Source: Candidatus Saccharimonadota bacterium (lineage in GTDB: Bacteria > Patescibacteriota > Saccharimonadia > Saccharimonadales > Saccharimonadaceae). Taken from it: a stretch of DNA of 64,000 nucleotides. Both the position numbers and the translations under genes were made by a program. Positions 56,024 to 64,000 of the stretch are shown one piece after another. The DNA is taken from positions 564,671 to 628,670 of the forward strand of contig JAUCSD010000001.1 of the NCBI GenBank assembly GCA_030445245.1. The letters are read 5' to 3'. Under the pieces are notes generated by a model, which was not told where the DNA came from, did no database searches, and saw only the letters and a list, made by a program, of their open reading frames with translations. Each line of letters begins with the position of its first letter. The stretch's first letter is position 1.

Positions 56024-58897
56024 TTAGATAACGATATTAACGAGACGTCCCGAAATGTAAATGACTTTCTTGGGCTGCATGTCATCGAGAAATTTCACGA
56101 CATTTTCATCGGCGAGAGCCTGTTGTTTCACAACTTCTTCAGTTGCATCCGCCGCTAGGACAAGTTTGGCACGCAACTTACCATTTACCTGAACAATAAT
56201 TGTCATCGTATCACTGACAATCAACGCATCGTCCCATTGCGGCCAGCCCGCTTCTTCAATTGAAGTATCATTACCAAGCTGTTGCCATAATTCAGCACTC
56301 ATATGAGGTGCAAAGGGTGCAAGGAGACGACTAAGCGCGCCGAGGGCCTCACGCCAGACTTCATCAGAGAAACCGTCTACCTTAAGCTTATAGAGCTCGT
56401 TAGTGTATTCCATGAGGGCCGAGATTGCCGTATTAAAACTAAGGCGGCGTTGGTCGTCAGTCACTTTTCGGATTGTCTTGTGCTGTGCGCGTCGCACAGC
56501 CTCGTCGTTACCAGTAAACGTTTTATCACTTTCGATGAATTCCTGGCCGAGCACCCAAACTCGATTTAAGAAACGATATATACCAGCGATGCCGCGTGAA
56601 TCCCACGGCGCATCGAGTTCAACCGGACCCATGAAGAGAAGATAGGTGCGGAGCGCGTCAGCACCATAACCCTGATCAATAACATCAAGTGGATCTACGA
56701 CATTACCCTTGCTCTTGCTCATCTTACTGCCGTCTTCGGCGTTAATATAGCCATGATAAACAAGTTTCTTAACCGGTTCTTTGAAATCGACTAGGCCCAT
56801 TTCCTTAAAGACGTGCGTCCAAAAACGAACATACAATAGGTGAGCCACGGCGTGGTCACCACCAACGTAATAATCAACCGGAGACCAGGCGTTAGCCTTT
56901 GCAGGGTCCCAGGCCTGAACCGCGTTACGAGGATCCGTATAGCGCAGCAAATACCAACTACTACAGGCATACCCGTCCATAGTATCAGTCTCACGTTCTG
57001 CCGCGCCGCCACAAGTAGGACAAGTTGTCTTTACCCACTCAGGTACACTGGCAAGTACCGACTTACCATCACCCTTAGGCGCATAGTCTTTTACCTCAGG
57101 AAGGATGACCGGTAACTGGTCTTCTGGAACAGCCACTGCGCCATGTTCTGGACAGTGAATAATAGGGATAGGCGCACCCCAATAGCGCTGACGACTAATC
57201 AGCCAGTCACGCATTTTATAGGTCGTCTTAGCTCGACCAGTACCTTCTTGCTCAAGCCAAGCGACAATCTCTTCACGGACATCTTCAGACTTTCTATTAT
57301 TGAACAGGCCTGAATTGATCATTTTTCCTTCGCCGGCATGAAGCAGATCTGCACCGTTGAACCAGTCCATGATGTACGGAAGCTCAGTAACTGGACTAAG
57401 ATTCTTGATGTCTTTCTTGTCTGTCCATATAACCTCAAACGATTCATGCGCTTCAAGCTTTTGCTCAACACGCTCGAGATCCTTAAGCTCAAACTCCAGT
57501 ACGGTCACGGCTATATCTCGATTCACGTCCTTATGGGCGGCATAAAAACGAGTGTTAAGCTCGAGTGGCATTGTTCGTTTATGAATGATGTTCTTAAAGC
57601 CTGTCTCTTCGCGAATTTCACGGATTGCCGCTTCTTCTATGCTCTCACCGTCCTCAACGCCGCCAGTAATAAACGCGTGCCAGTCATGCTTTGTCCACTT
57701 TAGCGTTAGGTACTTATCTTCCGTCGGGTGCTTTACGAGACATTGAGCAACAATACGCGTCGTGTCTTCTTTGTCAGCACGTGGCGGATTTTTAGGATCG
57801 GTAATTGTTGGGGCAATGACTTGAATAGTAGGAAGCTTATATTTCTTCGCAAACGCAAAATCTCGTTCGTCATGAGCAGGTACAGCCATGATAGCACCCG
57901 TGCCATAACCACTTAATACATAATCCGCTATCCACACTGGCGTCTTTTCACCGTTGGCCGGATTAACGACATAGCTACCCGTAAACACGCCTGTTTTCTC
58001 ACGAGTGTCGTTCATTCGTTCAATCTCAGATTTTTTTACCGCGTCAGTAATATACGTTTCGACAGACTCTTTAAACTCATCGGTTGCAAGCGTACGCGCA
58101 AGTGGATGCTCTGGAGCGAGTACAACGAAAGTCGCGCCAAAGATAGTATCGGGACGAGTCGTGAATACAGTGATAACGTCATCACCATCAGCTACTTTAA
58201 ATTCAACCTCAGCACCAGTCGATTTTCCGATCCAGTTAGTCTGAGCAGTCTTAATTTTCTGTGGCCAATCAAGGTCTTCAATCTCGTCGAGCAGAGGCTC
58301 GGCGTAATTTGTAATTCTAAAGAACCATTGCTTCATTGATTTTTTAATAACTTCGGTACCACAGCGCCAACATTTACCACCCTCAACTTGTTCGTTGGCA
58401 AGCACCGTTTTGTCTACTGGACACCACCATTGAAGGCTTTCTTTTTGATAAGCTAAGTCACGCTTATAAAACTCAGTGAAGATCCACTGCGTCCATCGAT
58501 AATATTCAGGGTCACTCGTATTGATCTCACGTGACCAATCGATACTCGCGCCCATTCGCTTAATCTGATTTTTGAAATTAGCGATATTGACCTTCGTCAC
58601 TTCGCTTGGTGCCGTACCAGTTTTGATTGCATAGTTCTCAGCCGGCAGGCCAAATGTATCCCAACCCATTGGATTAAGAACATTTTCGCCGTGTGCTCGA
58701 TGAAAACGCGCGATCGCATCAACTATAGCATGTTCGAAGGCGTGACCGGTGTGCATACCCGCTCCGCTGGGATACGGAAACATGCACGAGATATAAAATT
58801 TAGGCTTGTCGGCAGTATCATCTGCCACATACGCATTTGTCTCTTCCCAAATTGCCTGCCATTTGGGTTCAATATCGGAGGGGTTGTAGCGCTTCAT
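56024..58897 (-). CDS. leuS: Leucyl-tRNA synthetase with inserted NUDIX domain
   Basis: The class I signatures are intact: HIGH as MHTGHAF at about 48-54 and KMSKS as SKMSKSKGN near 722-730. The CP1 editing region is present (about 230-350, TTRPDTIFGATFVVLAPEH). At about residues 385-485 a complete NUDIX-type domain is inserted, with ITGGVEDGESIEEAAIREI and REETGF, keeping the NUDIX glutamates. Total length (957) exceeds typical bacterial LeuRS by about this insertion. TATACT seven bases before the ATG suggests a leaderless message. Charging leucine is certain; the role of the NUDIX part is unknown. Confidence 0.95.
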   Translation of the reverse strand: MKRYNPSDIEPKWQAIWEETNAYVADDTADKPKFYISCMFPYPSGAGMHTGHAFEHAIVDAIARFHRAHGENVLNPMGWDTFGLPAENYAIKTGTAPSEVTKVNIANFKNQIKRMGASIDWSREINTSDPEYYRWTQWIFTEFYKRDLAYQKESLQWWCPVDKTVLANEQVEGGKCWRCGTEVIKKSMKQWFFRITNYAEPLLDEIEDLDWPQKIKTAQTNWIGKSTGAEVEFKVADGDDVITVFTTRPDTIFGATFVVLAPEHPLARTLATDEFKESVETYITDAVKKSEIERMNDTREKTGVFTGSYVVNPANGEKTPVWIADYVLSGYGTGAIMAVPAHDERDFAFAKKYKLPTIQVIAPTITDPKNPPRADKEDTTRIVAQCLVKHPTEDKYLTLKWTKHDWHAFITGGVEDGESIEEAAIREIREETGFKNIIHKRTMPLELNTRFYAAHKDVNRDIAVTVLEFELKDLERVEQKLEAHESFEVIWTDKKDIKNLSPVTELPYIMDWFNGADLLHAGEGKMINSGLFNNRKSEDVREEIVAWLEQEGTGRAKTTYKMRDWLISRQRYWGAPIPIIHCPEHGAVAVPEDQLPVILPEVKDYAPKGDGKSVLASVPEWVKTTCPTCGGAAERETDTMDGYACSSWYLLRYTDPRNAVQAWDPAKANAWSPVDYYVGGDHAVAHLLYVRFWTHVFKEMGLVDFKEPVKKLVYHGYINAEDGSKMSKSKGNVVDPLDVIDQGYGADALRTYLLFMGPVELDAPWDSRGIAGIYRFLNRVWVLGQEFIESDKTFTGNDEAVRRAQHKTIRKVTDDQRRLSFNTAISALMEYTNELYKLKVDGFSDEVWREALGALSRLLAPFAPHMSAELWQQLGNDTSIEEAGWPQWDDALIVSDTMTIIVQVNGKLRAKLVLAADATEEVVKQQALADENVVKFLDDMQPKKVIYISGRLVNIVI

Positions 58898-58964
58898 GTG
58901 ATTAAGTATAGCAAACTTTACGCCTCGGCTACACCTTAGATCTACAATTCGATTGACATGCTAC

Positions 58965-60245
58965 CTATGAAAATTTCGAGAAGAACGCAGACTTCGTTTC
59001 CATCCATGAGGCCGATTGCCGAACGAGTTCGTCATCTTCACTCATGACACACAGTACTTTGACCGCCTCCTCAAGATATACATCACCCTGTGAACCCTTT
59101 GCAAGAATCGCAGCACCACGTTCAAGAACGCTCCGGACAAAGCCTCCGGCATCAATAGCACTCTTAAAGCTTTTCACCTGACAACCGCGAGCACGAGCCG
59201 CTGGAGCCAAGTATTTCTCAGCCTCCTCACCAACAGTTACGACCCACGACAGCATATTCGGATCACACATCATACCGAGTTTTTCATGTTCAGCCGCTGA
59301 GACAGTGCCGAGCTCGTTCATACTCCCTAAAATGGCGATGCGTTGAGGCACTTGCAATCCATACAATGCTTGCAAAGCCGAGCTGGCCGCAAGCGGGCTT
59401 GAGTTGTACGTGTCATCGATGATAATTGTTTCATCGATTCCCTTAAGGATGTTCATGCGACCTGGAACGGGGCGTAACAATGCAAGTCCAGCAGCTATTT
59501 CCGGTGCGGTCAACCCAAGCTTTACTGCTACAGCCACGGCACCCATAGCTGGTCGCAGACTATGCTCGCCAATAACTTTAATCGTAGCTGGAATTGGCTG
59601 TTCAAATTCAGGCACGATGGCTGATCCTACATACCCATTCTCAATGTTAAAGTCTTGAATCTCAAAGCGGTATTCGGCAAGTCCAGTCGTGCCATACGTA
59701 TCGACGTTTGGATTAGTGAGAAAACTTGCGAAACGTCCTTCGATATCATCACGATTAATGATGGCCAGTTGCGAAAAGTTTGCAGCTGCCAATTCCTCTT
59801 GTGCAACCTCTTCCATGCCGGTAAAGAACTCCATATGCTCAGGTGTAACGGCCGTAACCACACCAATGTACGGACGAAGATAGCTACCGAATCGAGCAAT
59901 ATCTCCTGGGCGGTCCGTACCAATTTCCGAAATGATAACATCAACGCCAGTTGGCTCATTGATACGACGCTTTGCGGCCGCAAACACTGAAAGCCACGCA
60001 CCGACACTTTTAATATTACCCGGATACTCAATACCAAGAATAGCAAGCGGCGCACTTAGGTGTGTATTGTGATTGCCTTCATGGAGAGCTACACGATAAC
60101 GCCGTGACAGAAGCGTTGCAATAGCACGTTTTGTACTCGTTTTGCCAACGCTACCAGCTACAACGATTAACTTTACTTCCGGGTGCTTCTTAAAATACCG
60201 GGCAACGTATTTTTCGAGTCTTTTTTGAATATAGTTTTTGAACAT
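58965..60245 (-). CDS. MurF-like Mur ligase
   Basis: The 426-residue protein has the ATP-binding VVAGSVGKTSTKRAI near residues 27-41, EGNHNTHLSAPLAIL and IISEIGTDRPGDI, then DDTYNSSPLA near 275, all typical of MurF. The N-terminal substrate domain of MurF is short or missing, so the acceptor may differ from UDP-MurNAc-tripeptide. It could be the cell's MurF or a paralogue. It lies 67 bases from leuS on the same strand. Confidence 0.8.
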   Translation of the reverse strand: MFKNYIQKRLEKYVARYFKKHPEVKLIVVAGSVGKTSTKRAIATLLSRRYRVALHEGNHNTHLSAPLAILGIEYPGNIKSVGAWLSVFAAAKRRINEPTGVDVIISEIGTDRPGDIARFGSYLRPYIGVVTAVTPEHMEFFTGMEEVAQEELAAANFSQLAIINRDDIEGRFASFLTNPNVDTYGTTGLAEYRFEIQDFNIENGYVGSAIVPEFEQPIPATIKVIGEHSLRPAMGAVAVAVKLGLTAPEIAAGLALLRPVPGRMNILKGIDETIIIDDTYNSSPLAASSALQALYGLQVPQRIAILGSMNELGTVSAAEHEKLGMMCDPNMLSWVVTVGEEAEKYLAPAARARGCQVKSFKSAIDAGGFVRSVLERGAAILAKGSQGDVYLEEAVKVLCVMSEDDELVRQSASWMETKSAFFSKFS

Positions 60246-60401
60246 ACTTATGGTCTATCATAGATGATTTCAATACGTATAGCAAAGGCCCGAGCCAAAT
60301 TTCCAAGAGAAAACAAGAACAATGAGCCGATTTTAAGCCCGAGTAGAAGGTATGCGACTATACATGTCATCAATCTGAGAGTTACTACTAGCCGCTCAAT
60401 C

Positions 60402-60435
60402 AAAAGAAGGTCTCCGTTATCGGTGACCTTCTTTT
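60402..60435. terminator. Intrinsic terminator between Mur ligase and VOC genes
   Basis: AAAAGAAGGTC and GACCTTCTTTT form an 11-base-pair stem with a 12-base loop, just downstream of the VOC gene on the minus strand. T-rich arms on both sides allow use in either direction. Confidence 0.8.
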
Positions 60436-60466
60436 ATGATTCTGATCTATATGTCGTGACTGCGGG

Positions 60467-60973
60467 TTACCCTTCGGATGCGCGCCTCAGTTCAGCAATA
60501 TCAATCTTCTTCATCTGCATCATTGCCTGCATACTTCTGGCCGCCTTTTCTGGATCAGAATTACCAACCAACTCACCTAGTGCCGTAGGAATAATCTGCC
60601 ACGATACACCGAACTTATCCTTAAGCCAGCCACAGGCTTCAGCATCGGGAACGGCGCTTAGATTACTCCAGAAATAATCAACCTCTTCTTGTGACTCGCA
60701 TTCAACAAAAAGCGAAACGGCTTCATTGAATTTGAAGATTGGACCACCGTCAAAAGCAATGAATCGCTGACCAGCCAGTTCAAATTCACCGCTTGAAACT
60801 TTGCCCTCGAGCCCTACCATATGCTCATCCACGGCAACCTCAGGAAACCTATTTATTCGTACAATTTTTGACTCTTCTTTTTTAACAGGAGCGCCGTTAA
60901 ACACTGACACATAGAACTCCATGGCAGCTTCAGCATCTTTTTCATACCACAGACATGGTGCGATCTTTTGCAT
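60467..60973 (-). CDS. VOC-superfamily (PhnB-like) protein
   Basis: The 168-residue protein starts MQKIAPCLWYEKDAEAAMEF and has GQRFIAFDGGP and SLFVECESQEEVDYFW, then DKFGVSWQIIP, the PhnB/3-demethylubiquinone-methyltransferase-like VOC pattern. Catalytic metal ligands are not clear in this branch and the function is unknown. GAAAGGA precedes the ATG. It follows the ABC-2 permease by 46 bases on the same strand. Confidence 0.85.
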   Translation of the reverse strand: MQKIAPCLWYEKDAEAAMEFYVSVFNGAPVKKEESKIVRINRFPEVAVDEHMVGLEGKVSSGEFELAGQRFIAFDGGPIFKFNEAVSLFVECESQEEVDYFWSNLSAVPDAEACGWLKDKFGVSWQIIPTALGELVGNSDPEKAARSMQAMMQMKKIDIAELRRASEG

Positions 60974-61019
60974 AATAAATACGTCCTTTCAATTACGCTT
61001 ACACTTACAAGTATACAGC

Positions 61020-61775
61020 TTATGTCGTTTTGTTCTTGTAGATCCGCAGAGCGATAACGTATGAGACAACGAGCAAACCGGCACACCATGCTATCGCAAT
61101 CCATACACTCTCTCCAGCGGTTCCGTTGACGAGAAGTGAGCGCATCGTTTCGATGATTGGAGTCATCGGCTGATGCTCTGCAAACGCACGCAACCATGGA
61201 GTCATTTTGTCTGTAGGTGTAAATGCAGAACTTACAAATACGAGTAGTAACAAAATATAGCTAAAGGCGCCCGCCCCTTCGGCGGTTTTTGCGAGCAGGC
61301 CGAATACAATAGCAAGCCACGTCGTCGCAATCGTAAAGAGGAGCAGAAGACCGCTAAATATTGTCCATTCTGCAATTCCGGCATCCGATCGAAAACCGAC
61401 CAAAAAGGCGACAATCAGTACTAAACAAACAGAAAAAAGATTTGACAACACGGACGAAACCGCGTGACCGCCAAGGATTGACGACGAAGCTATCGGCATA
61501 GTCTTAAAGCGGTTAATAATACCATTAGTCATGTCATTATTCAGACGTAAAGCCGCGTAGGCGATACCACTTAAAATACACATGACAACAATACCAGGGG
61601 TAACAAAATTAATATATTTAATGGACCCTGTATCAAACGAGCTGCCAAATACATACACAAACAGCAACATCATAGCGATAGGCATAGCTGCCACCGTAAT
61701 GATCGTATCCATACTTCGAATTGTGTGTCGTAGGCTTCGCTTCGCCATAATAGCCGTATCACGTATTGCGTTCAT
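61020..61775 (-). CDS. ABC-2 type exporter permease (DrrB-like)
   Basis: The 251-residue protein has six membrane helices, with FVTPGIVVMCILSGIAYAAL in the second and PMTPIIETMRSLL between the fifth and sixth, as in DrrB-type permeases. The start overlaps the ATPase stop (TAATG), so the two are translated together. The pair should export a lipophilic compound, drug or polymer; the sequence does not tell which. Confidence 0.9.
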   Translation of the reverse strand: MNAIRDTAIMAKRSLRHTIRSMDTIITVAAMPIAMMLLFVYVFGSSFDTGSIKYINFVTPGIVVMCILSGIAYAALRLNNDMTNGIINRFKTMPIASSSILGGHAVSSVLSNLFSVCLVLIVAFLVGFRSDAGIAEWTIFSGLLLLFTIATTWLAIVFGLLAKTAEGAGAFSYILLLLVFVSSAFTPTDKMTPWLRAFAEHQPMTPIIETMRSLLVNGTAGESVWIAIAWCAGLLVVSYVIALRIYKNKTT

Positions 61776-62716
61776 TATTTCTTCTCCTCATTTTCGCTAA
61801 CAATTTTGAGAAATACATCATCAAGCGTTGGTGTCTTTTGTGAAAATTCTGTGACCTCAATATGTGCATCAGCAATCAGTTTAAATATAGCGACTATTTG
61901 TGATATGCTTCCGTCAGTCATGATGGTCAATGAATAGCTTTCATCATCTTGGACTACTTTATAGCGACTGAGTATCTTAGCGGCCCCATGCTGGTCATTC
62001 TGATCAGAGAACACTAGCTCTATCTTCCCGTTAGGCAGCAGCTTCTTTAGTTCTTGAGGTGTTCCCTCGGCAACAATCTTACCCTGACTTAATACGGCGA
62101 TCTTGTCAGCGAGTTGGTCAGCTTCCTCAAGATATTGAGTCGTCAAAAATACGGTTGTACCTTTTTTCGCCAATGCCTTTATCGTTTTCCACATCGCGTT
62201 TCGACTTTGCGGGTCGAGTCCTGTCGTTGGTTCATCGAAGAAAATGACAGAAGGATTGCCGATAAGGCCCATGGCAATATCAAGTCGTCTTCGCATTCCG
62301 CCAGAAAAAGTGATCGTTCGTCGATCAGCGGCATCAACAAGATCAAACTGTTTTAGTAACTCATCGGCCGTACGGGATGGATTTTCAACGTGACGTAACT
62401 CAGCAATCAAGATAAGATTTTCGCGCGCAGTTAGCATATCATCAACTGCGGCAAACTGACCCGTAAGACTGATACGTTTACGAACGTCTTCCGGTCGCTT
62501 TGACACGTCAAAACCGTCTACTTCAGCAGTACCTTTATCACTATCCGATAATGTCGTTAGAATATTGATCATGGTCGTTTTACCCGCGCCGTTTGAACCG
62601 AGTAACGCAAAGATAGCTCCTCGCTCCACTGCAAATGATGCCCCACGCAGTACACTTACTTTCTTATAAGACTTCTCGATATTATTAACAATGATTGCCT
62701 GGGTTTGATTTGCCAT
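61775..62716 (-). CDS. ABC transporter ATP-binding protein (DrrA-like)
   Basis: The 313-residue ATPase has Walker A LLGSNGAGKTTMINIL near 37-52, signature TFSGGMRRRLDIAMG near 137-151, Walker B VIFFDEPTTGLDPQSR and the H-loop FLTTQYLEEAD. The C-terminal 90 residues match the DrrA-type extension. AGGGGG precedes the ATG. It forms an exporter with the coupled permease downstream, in a PadR-headed operon. Confidence 0.93.
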   Translation of the reverse strand: MANQTQAIIVNNIEKSYKKVSVLRGASFAVERGAIFALLGSNGAGKTTMINILTTLSDSDKGTAEVDGFDVSKRPEDVRKRISLTGQFAAVDDMLTARENLILIAELRHVENPSRTADELLKQFDLVDAADRRTITFSGGMRRRLDIAMGLIGNPSVIFFDEPTTGLDPQSRNAMWKTIKALAKKGTTVFLTTQYLEEADQLADKIAVLSQGKIVAEGTPQELKKLLPNGKIELVFSDQNDQHGAAKILSRYKVVQDDESYSLTIMTDGSISQIVAIFKLIADAHIEVTEFSQKTPTLDDVFLKIVSENEEKK

Positions 62717-62725
62717 ACTTACCCC

Positions 62726-63526
62726 CTAGAGTGTTTTAATATTATTTAACGTTGCTTTCGCACTTTTCAAAAGAGCATAGGTAATTTTATCCATTTTCGT
62801 TCCGTCGAAGATAGTATGCTTGACGGCACTGTGGTGAAACGACACGTCACGAAGCGTAGCGTCTTTAAATGAGGTATTTTTGAGAGAAGAGCTGTCAAAG
62901 AGAACTCCGTCAAGCGTTAGATTATCAAATGAAACATCCGTTAAGTCGGATTGCCTAAAGTCTGTGCCCGCAAGTGTTGCGCCGACGAATGTCGAACCTT
63001 TAATATCAGATGCTTTGAGCAGTGAACCCGTAAGGTTTGCACTGTCAAAGGTAACATTTTTCAAATCACTGCTACTAAATGTCGCATCAGTGAGGTTTGC
63101 GCCAACAAATGATGCATTCTTTAGAGATGCCGCTTTAAATTTAGCACCGACGAGACTAGATCGATCAAATGATGTCTCGACAAGATCGCTTGCGCTAAAG
63201 TCAGCCCCAGCAAGATTTGAATCTGTTAGGTCTGCCTGCTTTAATGACATTGCATTCAACTTTTTATTGCGCATGCTTACTTGCTGAAGATGCTCATCTG
63301 GAGTGGCAGATTCTTCATGTGGGATATGCTCCATGATTTCAGCCATATCACCGAATGAATCGATTGTCTGCTGGTATGCCTCATCATCGCTCTTACCTAA
63401 TTTCTTAAGGTCGTTGATTCTTTCCTGGAGGTTGGAAAGTAATTCTTGCGTTACGTCAGCCCGTGAAGGAAACTCACCGTATGGTTCAAATGCTTTGTCT
63501 AAAAATTTCTGTAATTTCTTTTCCAT
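62726..63526 (-). CDS. HAAS-type domain fused to pentapeptide repeats
   Basis: The start at 63526 (MEKKLQKFLDKAFEPY) follows AAAGGTGA. Residues 1-70 resemble the HAAS helical domain found beside PadR-regulated genes (SNLQERINDLKKLGKSDDEA, IDSFGDMAEIMEHI). Residues about 90-255 are some 32 pentapeptide repeats (pattern A-D/N-L-x-x, such as ADLTDSNLAGADFSASDL) forming a four-sided beta helix. Pentapeptide proteins include DNA mimics that protect gyrase, but the role here is unknown. Operon position suggests export control or self-protection linked to the ABC exporter. Confidence 0.85.
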   Translation of the reverse strand: MEKKLQKFLDKAFEPYGEFPSRADVTQELLSNLQERINDLKKLGKSDDEAYQQTIDSFGDMAEIMEHIPHEESATPDEHLQQVSMRNKKLNAMSLKQADLTDSNLAGADFSASDLVETSFDRSSLVGAKFKAASLKNASFVGANLTDATFSSSDLKNVTFDSANLTGSLLKASDIKGSTFVGATLAGTDFRQSDLTDVSFDNLTLDGVLFDSSSLKNTSFKDATLRDVSFHHSAVKHTIFDGTKMDKITYALLKSAKATLNNIKTL

Positions 63527-63539
63527 AATGTCACCTTTC

Positions 63540-63869
63540 TTATAATAATTCGTCGAGGATTTGCTTTGCATGATCCCAGTTTTGCTTATTCTCTTCATAT
63601 TGCTCATGGCCGCTATCGGTTATGCGATAGTACTTGCGCCTTCCGCCCTGTGTCTCATCACCCCAATACGACGTAATGTGCTGGTCATTTTCAAGGCGTT
63701 TGAGGCTCGAGTACATCGTTGCCTCCTTAAGTTCGTACAACCGATCCGAATGCTCATAGATTAATTTCGTAATCTCATATCCATACTTATCGCTATCGAG
63801 TAGCAATCGAAGAATCATGGTGTCTGTGTGACCACGAAGTAAATCTGATGATAGTTTTTTATCAGTCAT
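63540..63869 (-). CDS. PadR-family transcriptional regulator
   Basis: The start at 63869 (MTDKKLSSDLLRGH) is set by the promoter six bases upstream. The 109-residue winged-helix protein has LLRGHTDTMILRLLLDSDKYGYEI and ATMYSSLKRLENDQHITSYW, the PadR pattern. It heads the operon PadR - HAAS/pentapeptide - ABC ATPase - permease and probably represses it until a ligand of the exporter is bound. Confidence 0.9.
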   Translation of the reverse strand: MTDKKLSSDLLRGHTDTMILRLLLDSDKYGYEITKLIYEHSDRLYELKEATMYSSLKRLENDQHITSYWGDETQGGRRKYYRITDSGHEQYEENKQNWDHAKQILDELL

Positions 63870-63875
63870 AACTAC

Positions 63876-63904
63876 AGTGTATGTCATATTACTATGACTG
63901 TCAA
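63876..63904 (-). promoter_or_regulatory. padR-operon promoter
   Basis: TTGACA (63899-63904) and TACACT (63876-63881), read on the minus strand, have the ideal 17-base spacing, and the -10 box ends six bases before the ATG. AGTCAT and ATGACT segments nearby could be half-sites for PadR. Confidence 0.75.
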
Positions 63905-64000
63905 GGTAATTATGATCATTAATGGAAGATACTTAGAAAAACCGATCATTCCAACAGGGGTAGCAAAGCGAGATGACTAGTGAAATTTCTCGCCGCGCTC

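Noticed and set aside
1-64000. Recoding of UGA to glycine as in some CPR lineages
   Set aside because: Many genes end at UGA at family-appropriate lengths and none needs UGA as sense.

Overview
The window reads as chromosome from a Patescibacteria/CPR bacterium, most likely a Candidatus Saccharibacteria (TM7) relative. The evidence is small compact genes, UGA used as an ordinary stop, a PrgI/TraC/VirB4-type secretion locus of the kind CPR genomes carry, a leucyl-tRNA synthetase with an inserted NUDIX domain, an rpsP-khpA-trmD neighbourhood, a folate-type gamma-glutamate ligase cluster, and many leaderless-looking promoters (a -10 box 6 to 9 bases before the ATG). The phylum assignment is inference; no rRNA is present.

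Region 1 (1-20,977) is the right-hand part of an integrative and conjugative-type element. It holds a large nuclease/TPR-like candidate defence protein that runs off the left edge, a type IV secretion operon (pilin, TrbL/VirB6-like protein, PrgI, TraC-like protein, VirB4 ATPase, M23 peptidase, coupling ATPase), a complete type I restriction-modification operon (hsdR-hsdM-hsdS), an Mrr-type endonuclease, a replication-relaxation-type protein and a large serine recombinase behind a palindromic operator. The recombinase gene reads through a 35-base copy of a tRNA-Gln 3' end.

Region 2 (20,977-49,206) is an accessory island bounded by that 35-base copy on the left and by the intact tRNA-Gln(CUG) on the right. 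At about ten or eleven places inside it, always in the same orientation, a decayed tRNA-3'-end-like sequence follows a terminator-like hairpin, and these scars split the island into modules of one to five genes. The cargo is mosaic surface proteins (three share an N-terminal module), a glycoside-hydrolase-like protein, 6-phosphogluconate dehydrogenase, DinB-type proteins, a catalytically stripped SRAP/YedK protein, a CofE-like / NlpC-P60 / FolC-like cluster, a membrane-anchored multicopper oxidase with a TSUP transporter, a CYTH protein, a PPC-domain protein, PLD-type nucleases (one intact, one broken), and a Fur - CooC-like ATPase - isonitrile-synthase-like - YibE/F group. Several genes are broken by a frameshift, a nonsense codon or truncation.

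Region 3 (49,206-64,000) is mostly housekeeping: trmD, khpA, rpsP, rnc, NUDIX, nusB, rpmF, leuS, a Mur ligase, a VOC protein, and a PadR - HAAS/pentapeptide - ABC-2 exporter operon. The usually compact trmD/khpA/rpsP block is interrupted by three plus-strand single genes, two of them GC-rich. GC-rich islets also occur at 37.9 kb and 48.6-49.0 kb and look foreign, perhaps from an actinobacterial host.

Most worth following up: the serial tRNA-Gln scar architecture, the Fur-linked isonitrile-synthase-like gene pair, the inactivated SRAP protein, the NUDIX-containing LeuRS and the GC-rich single-gene islets.
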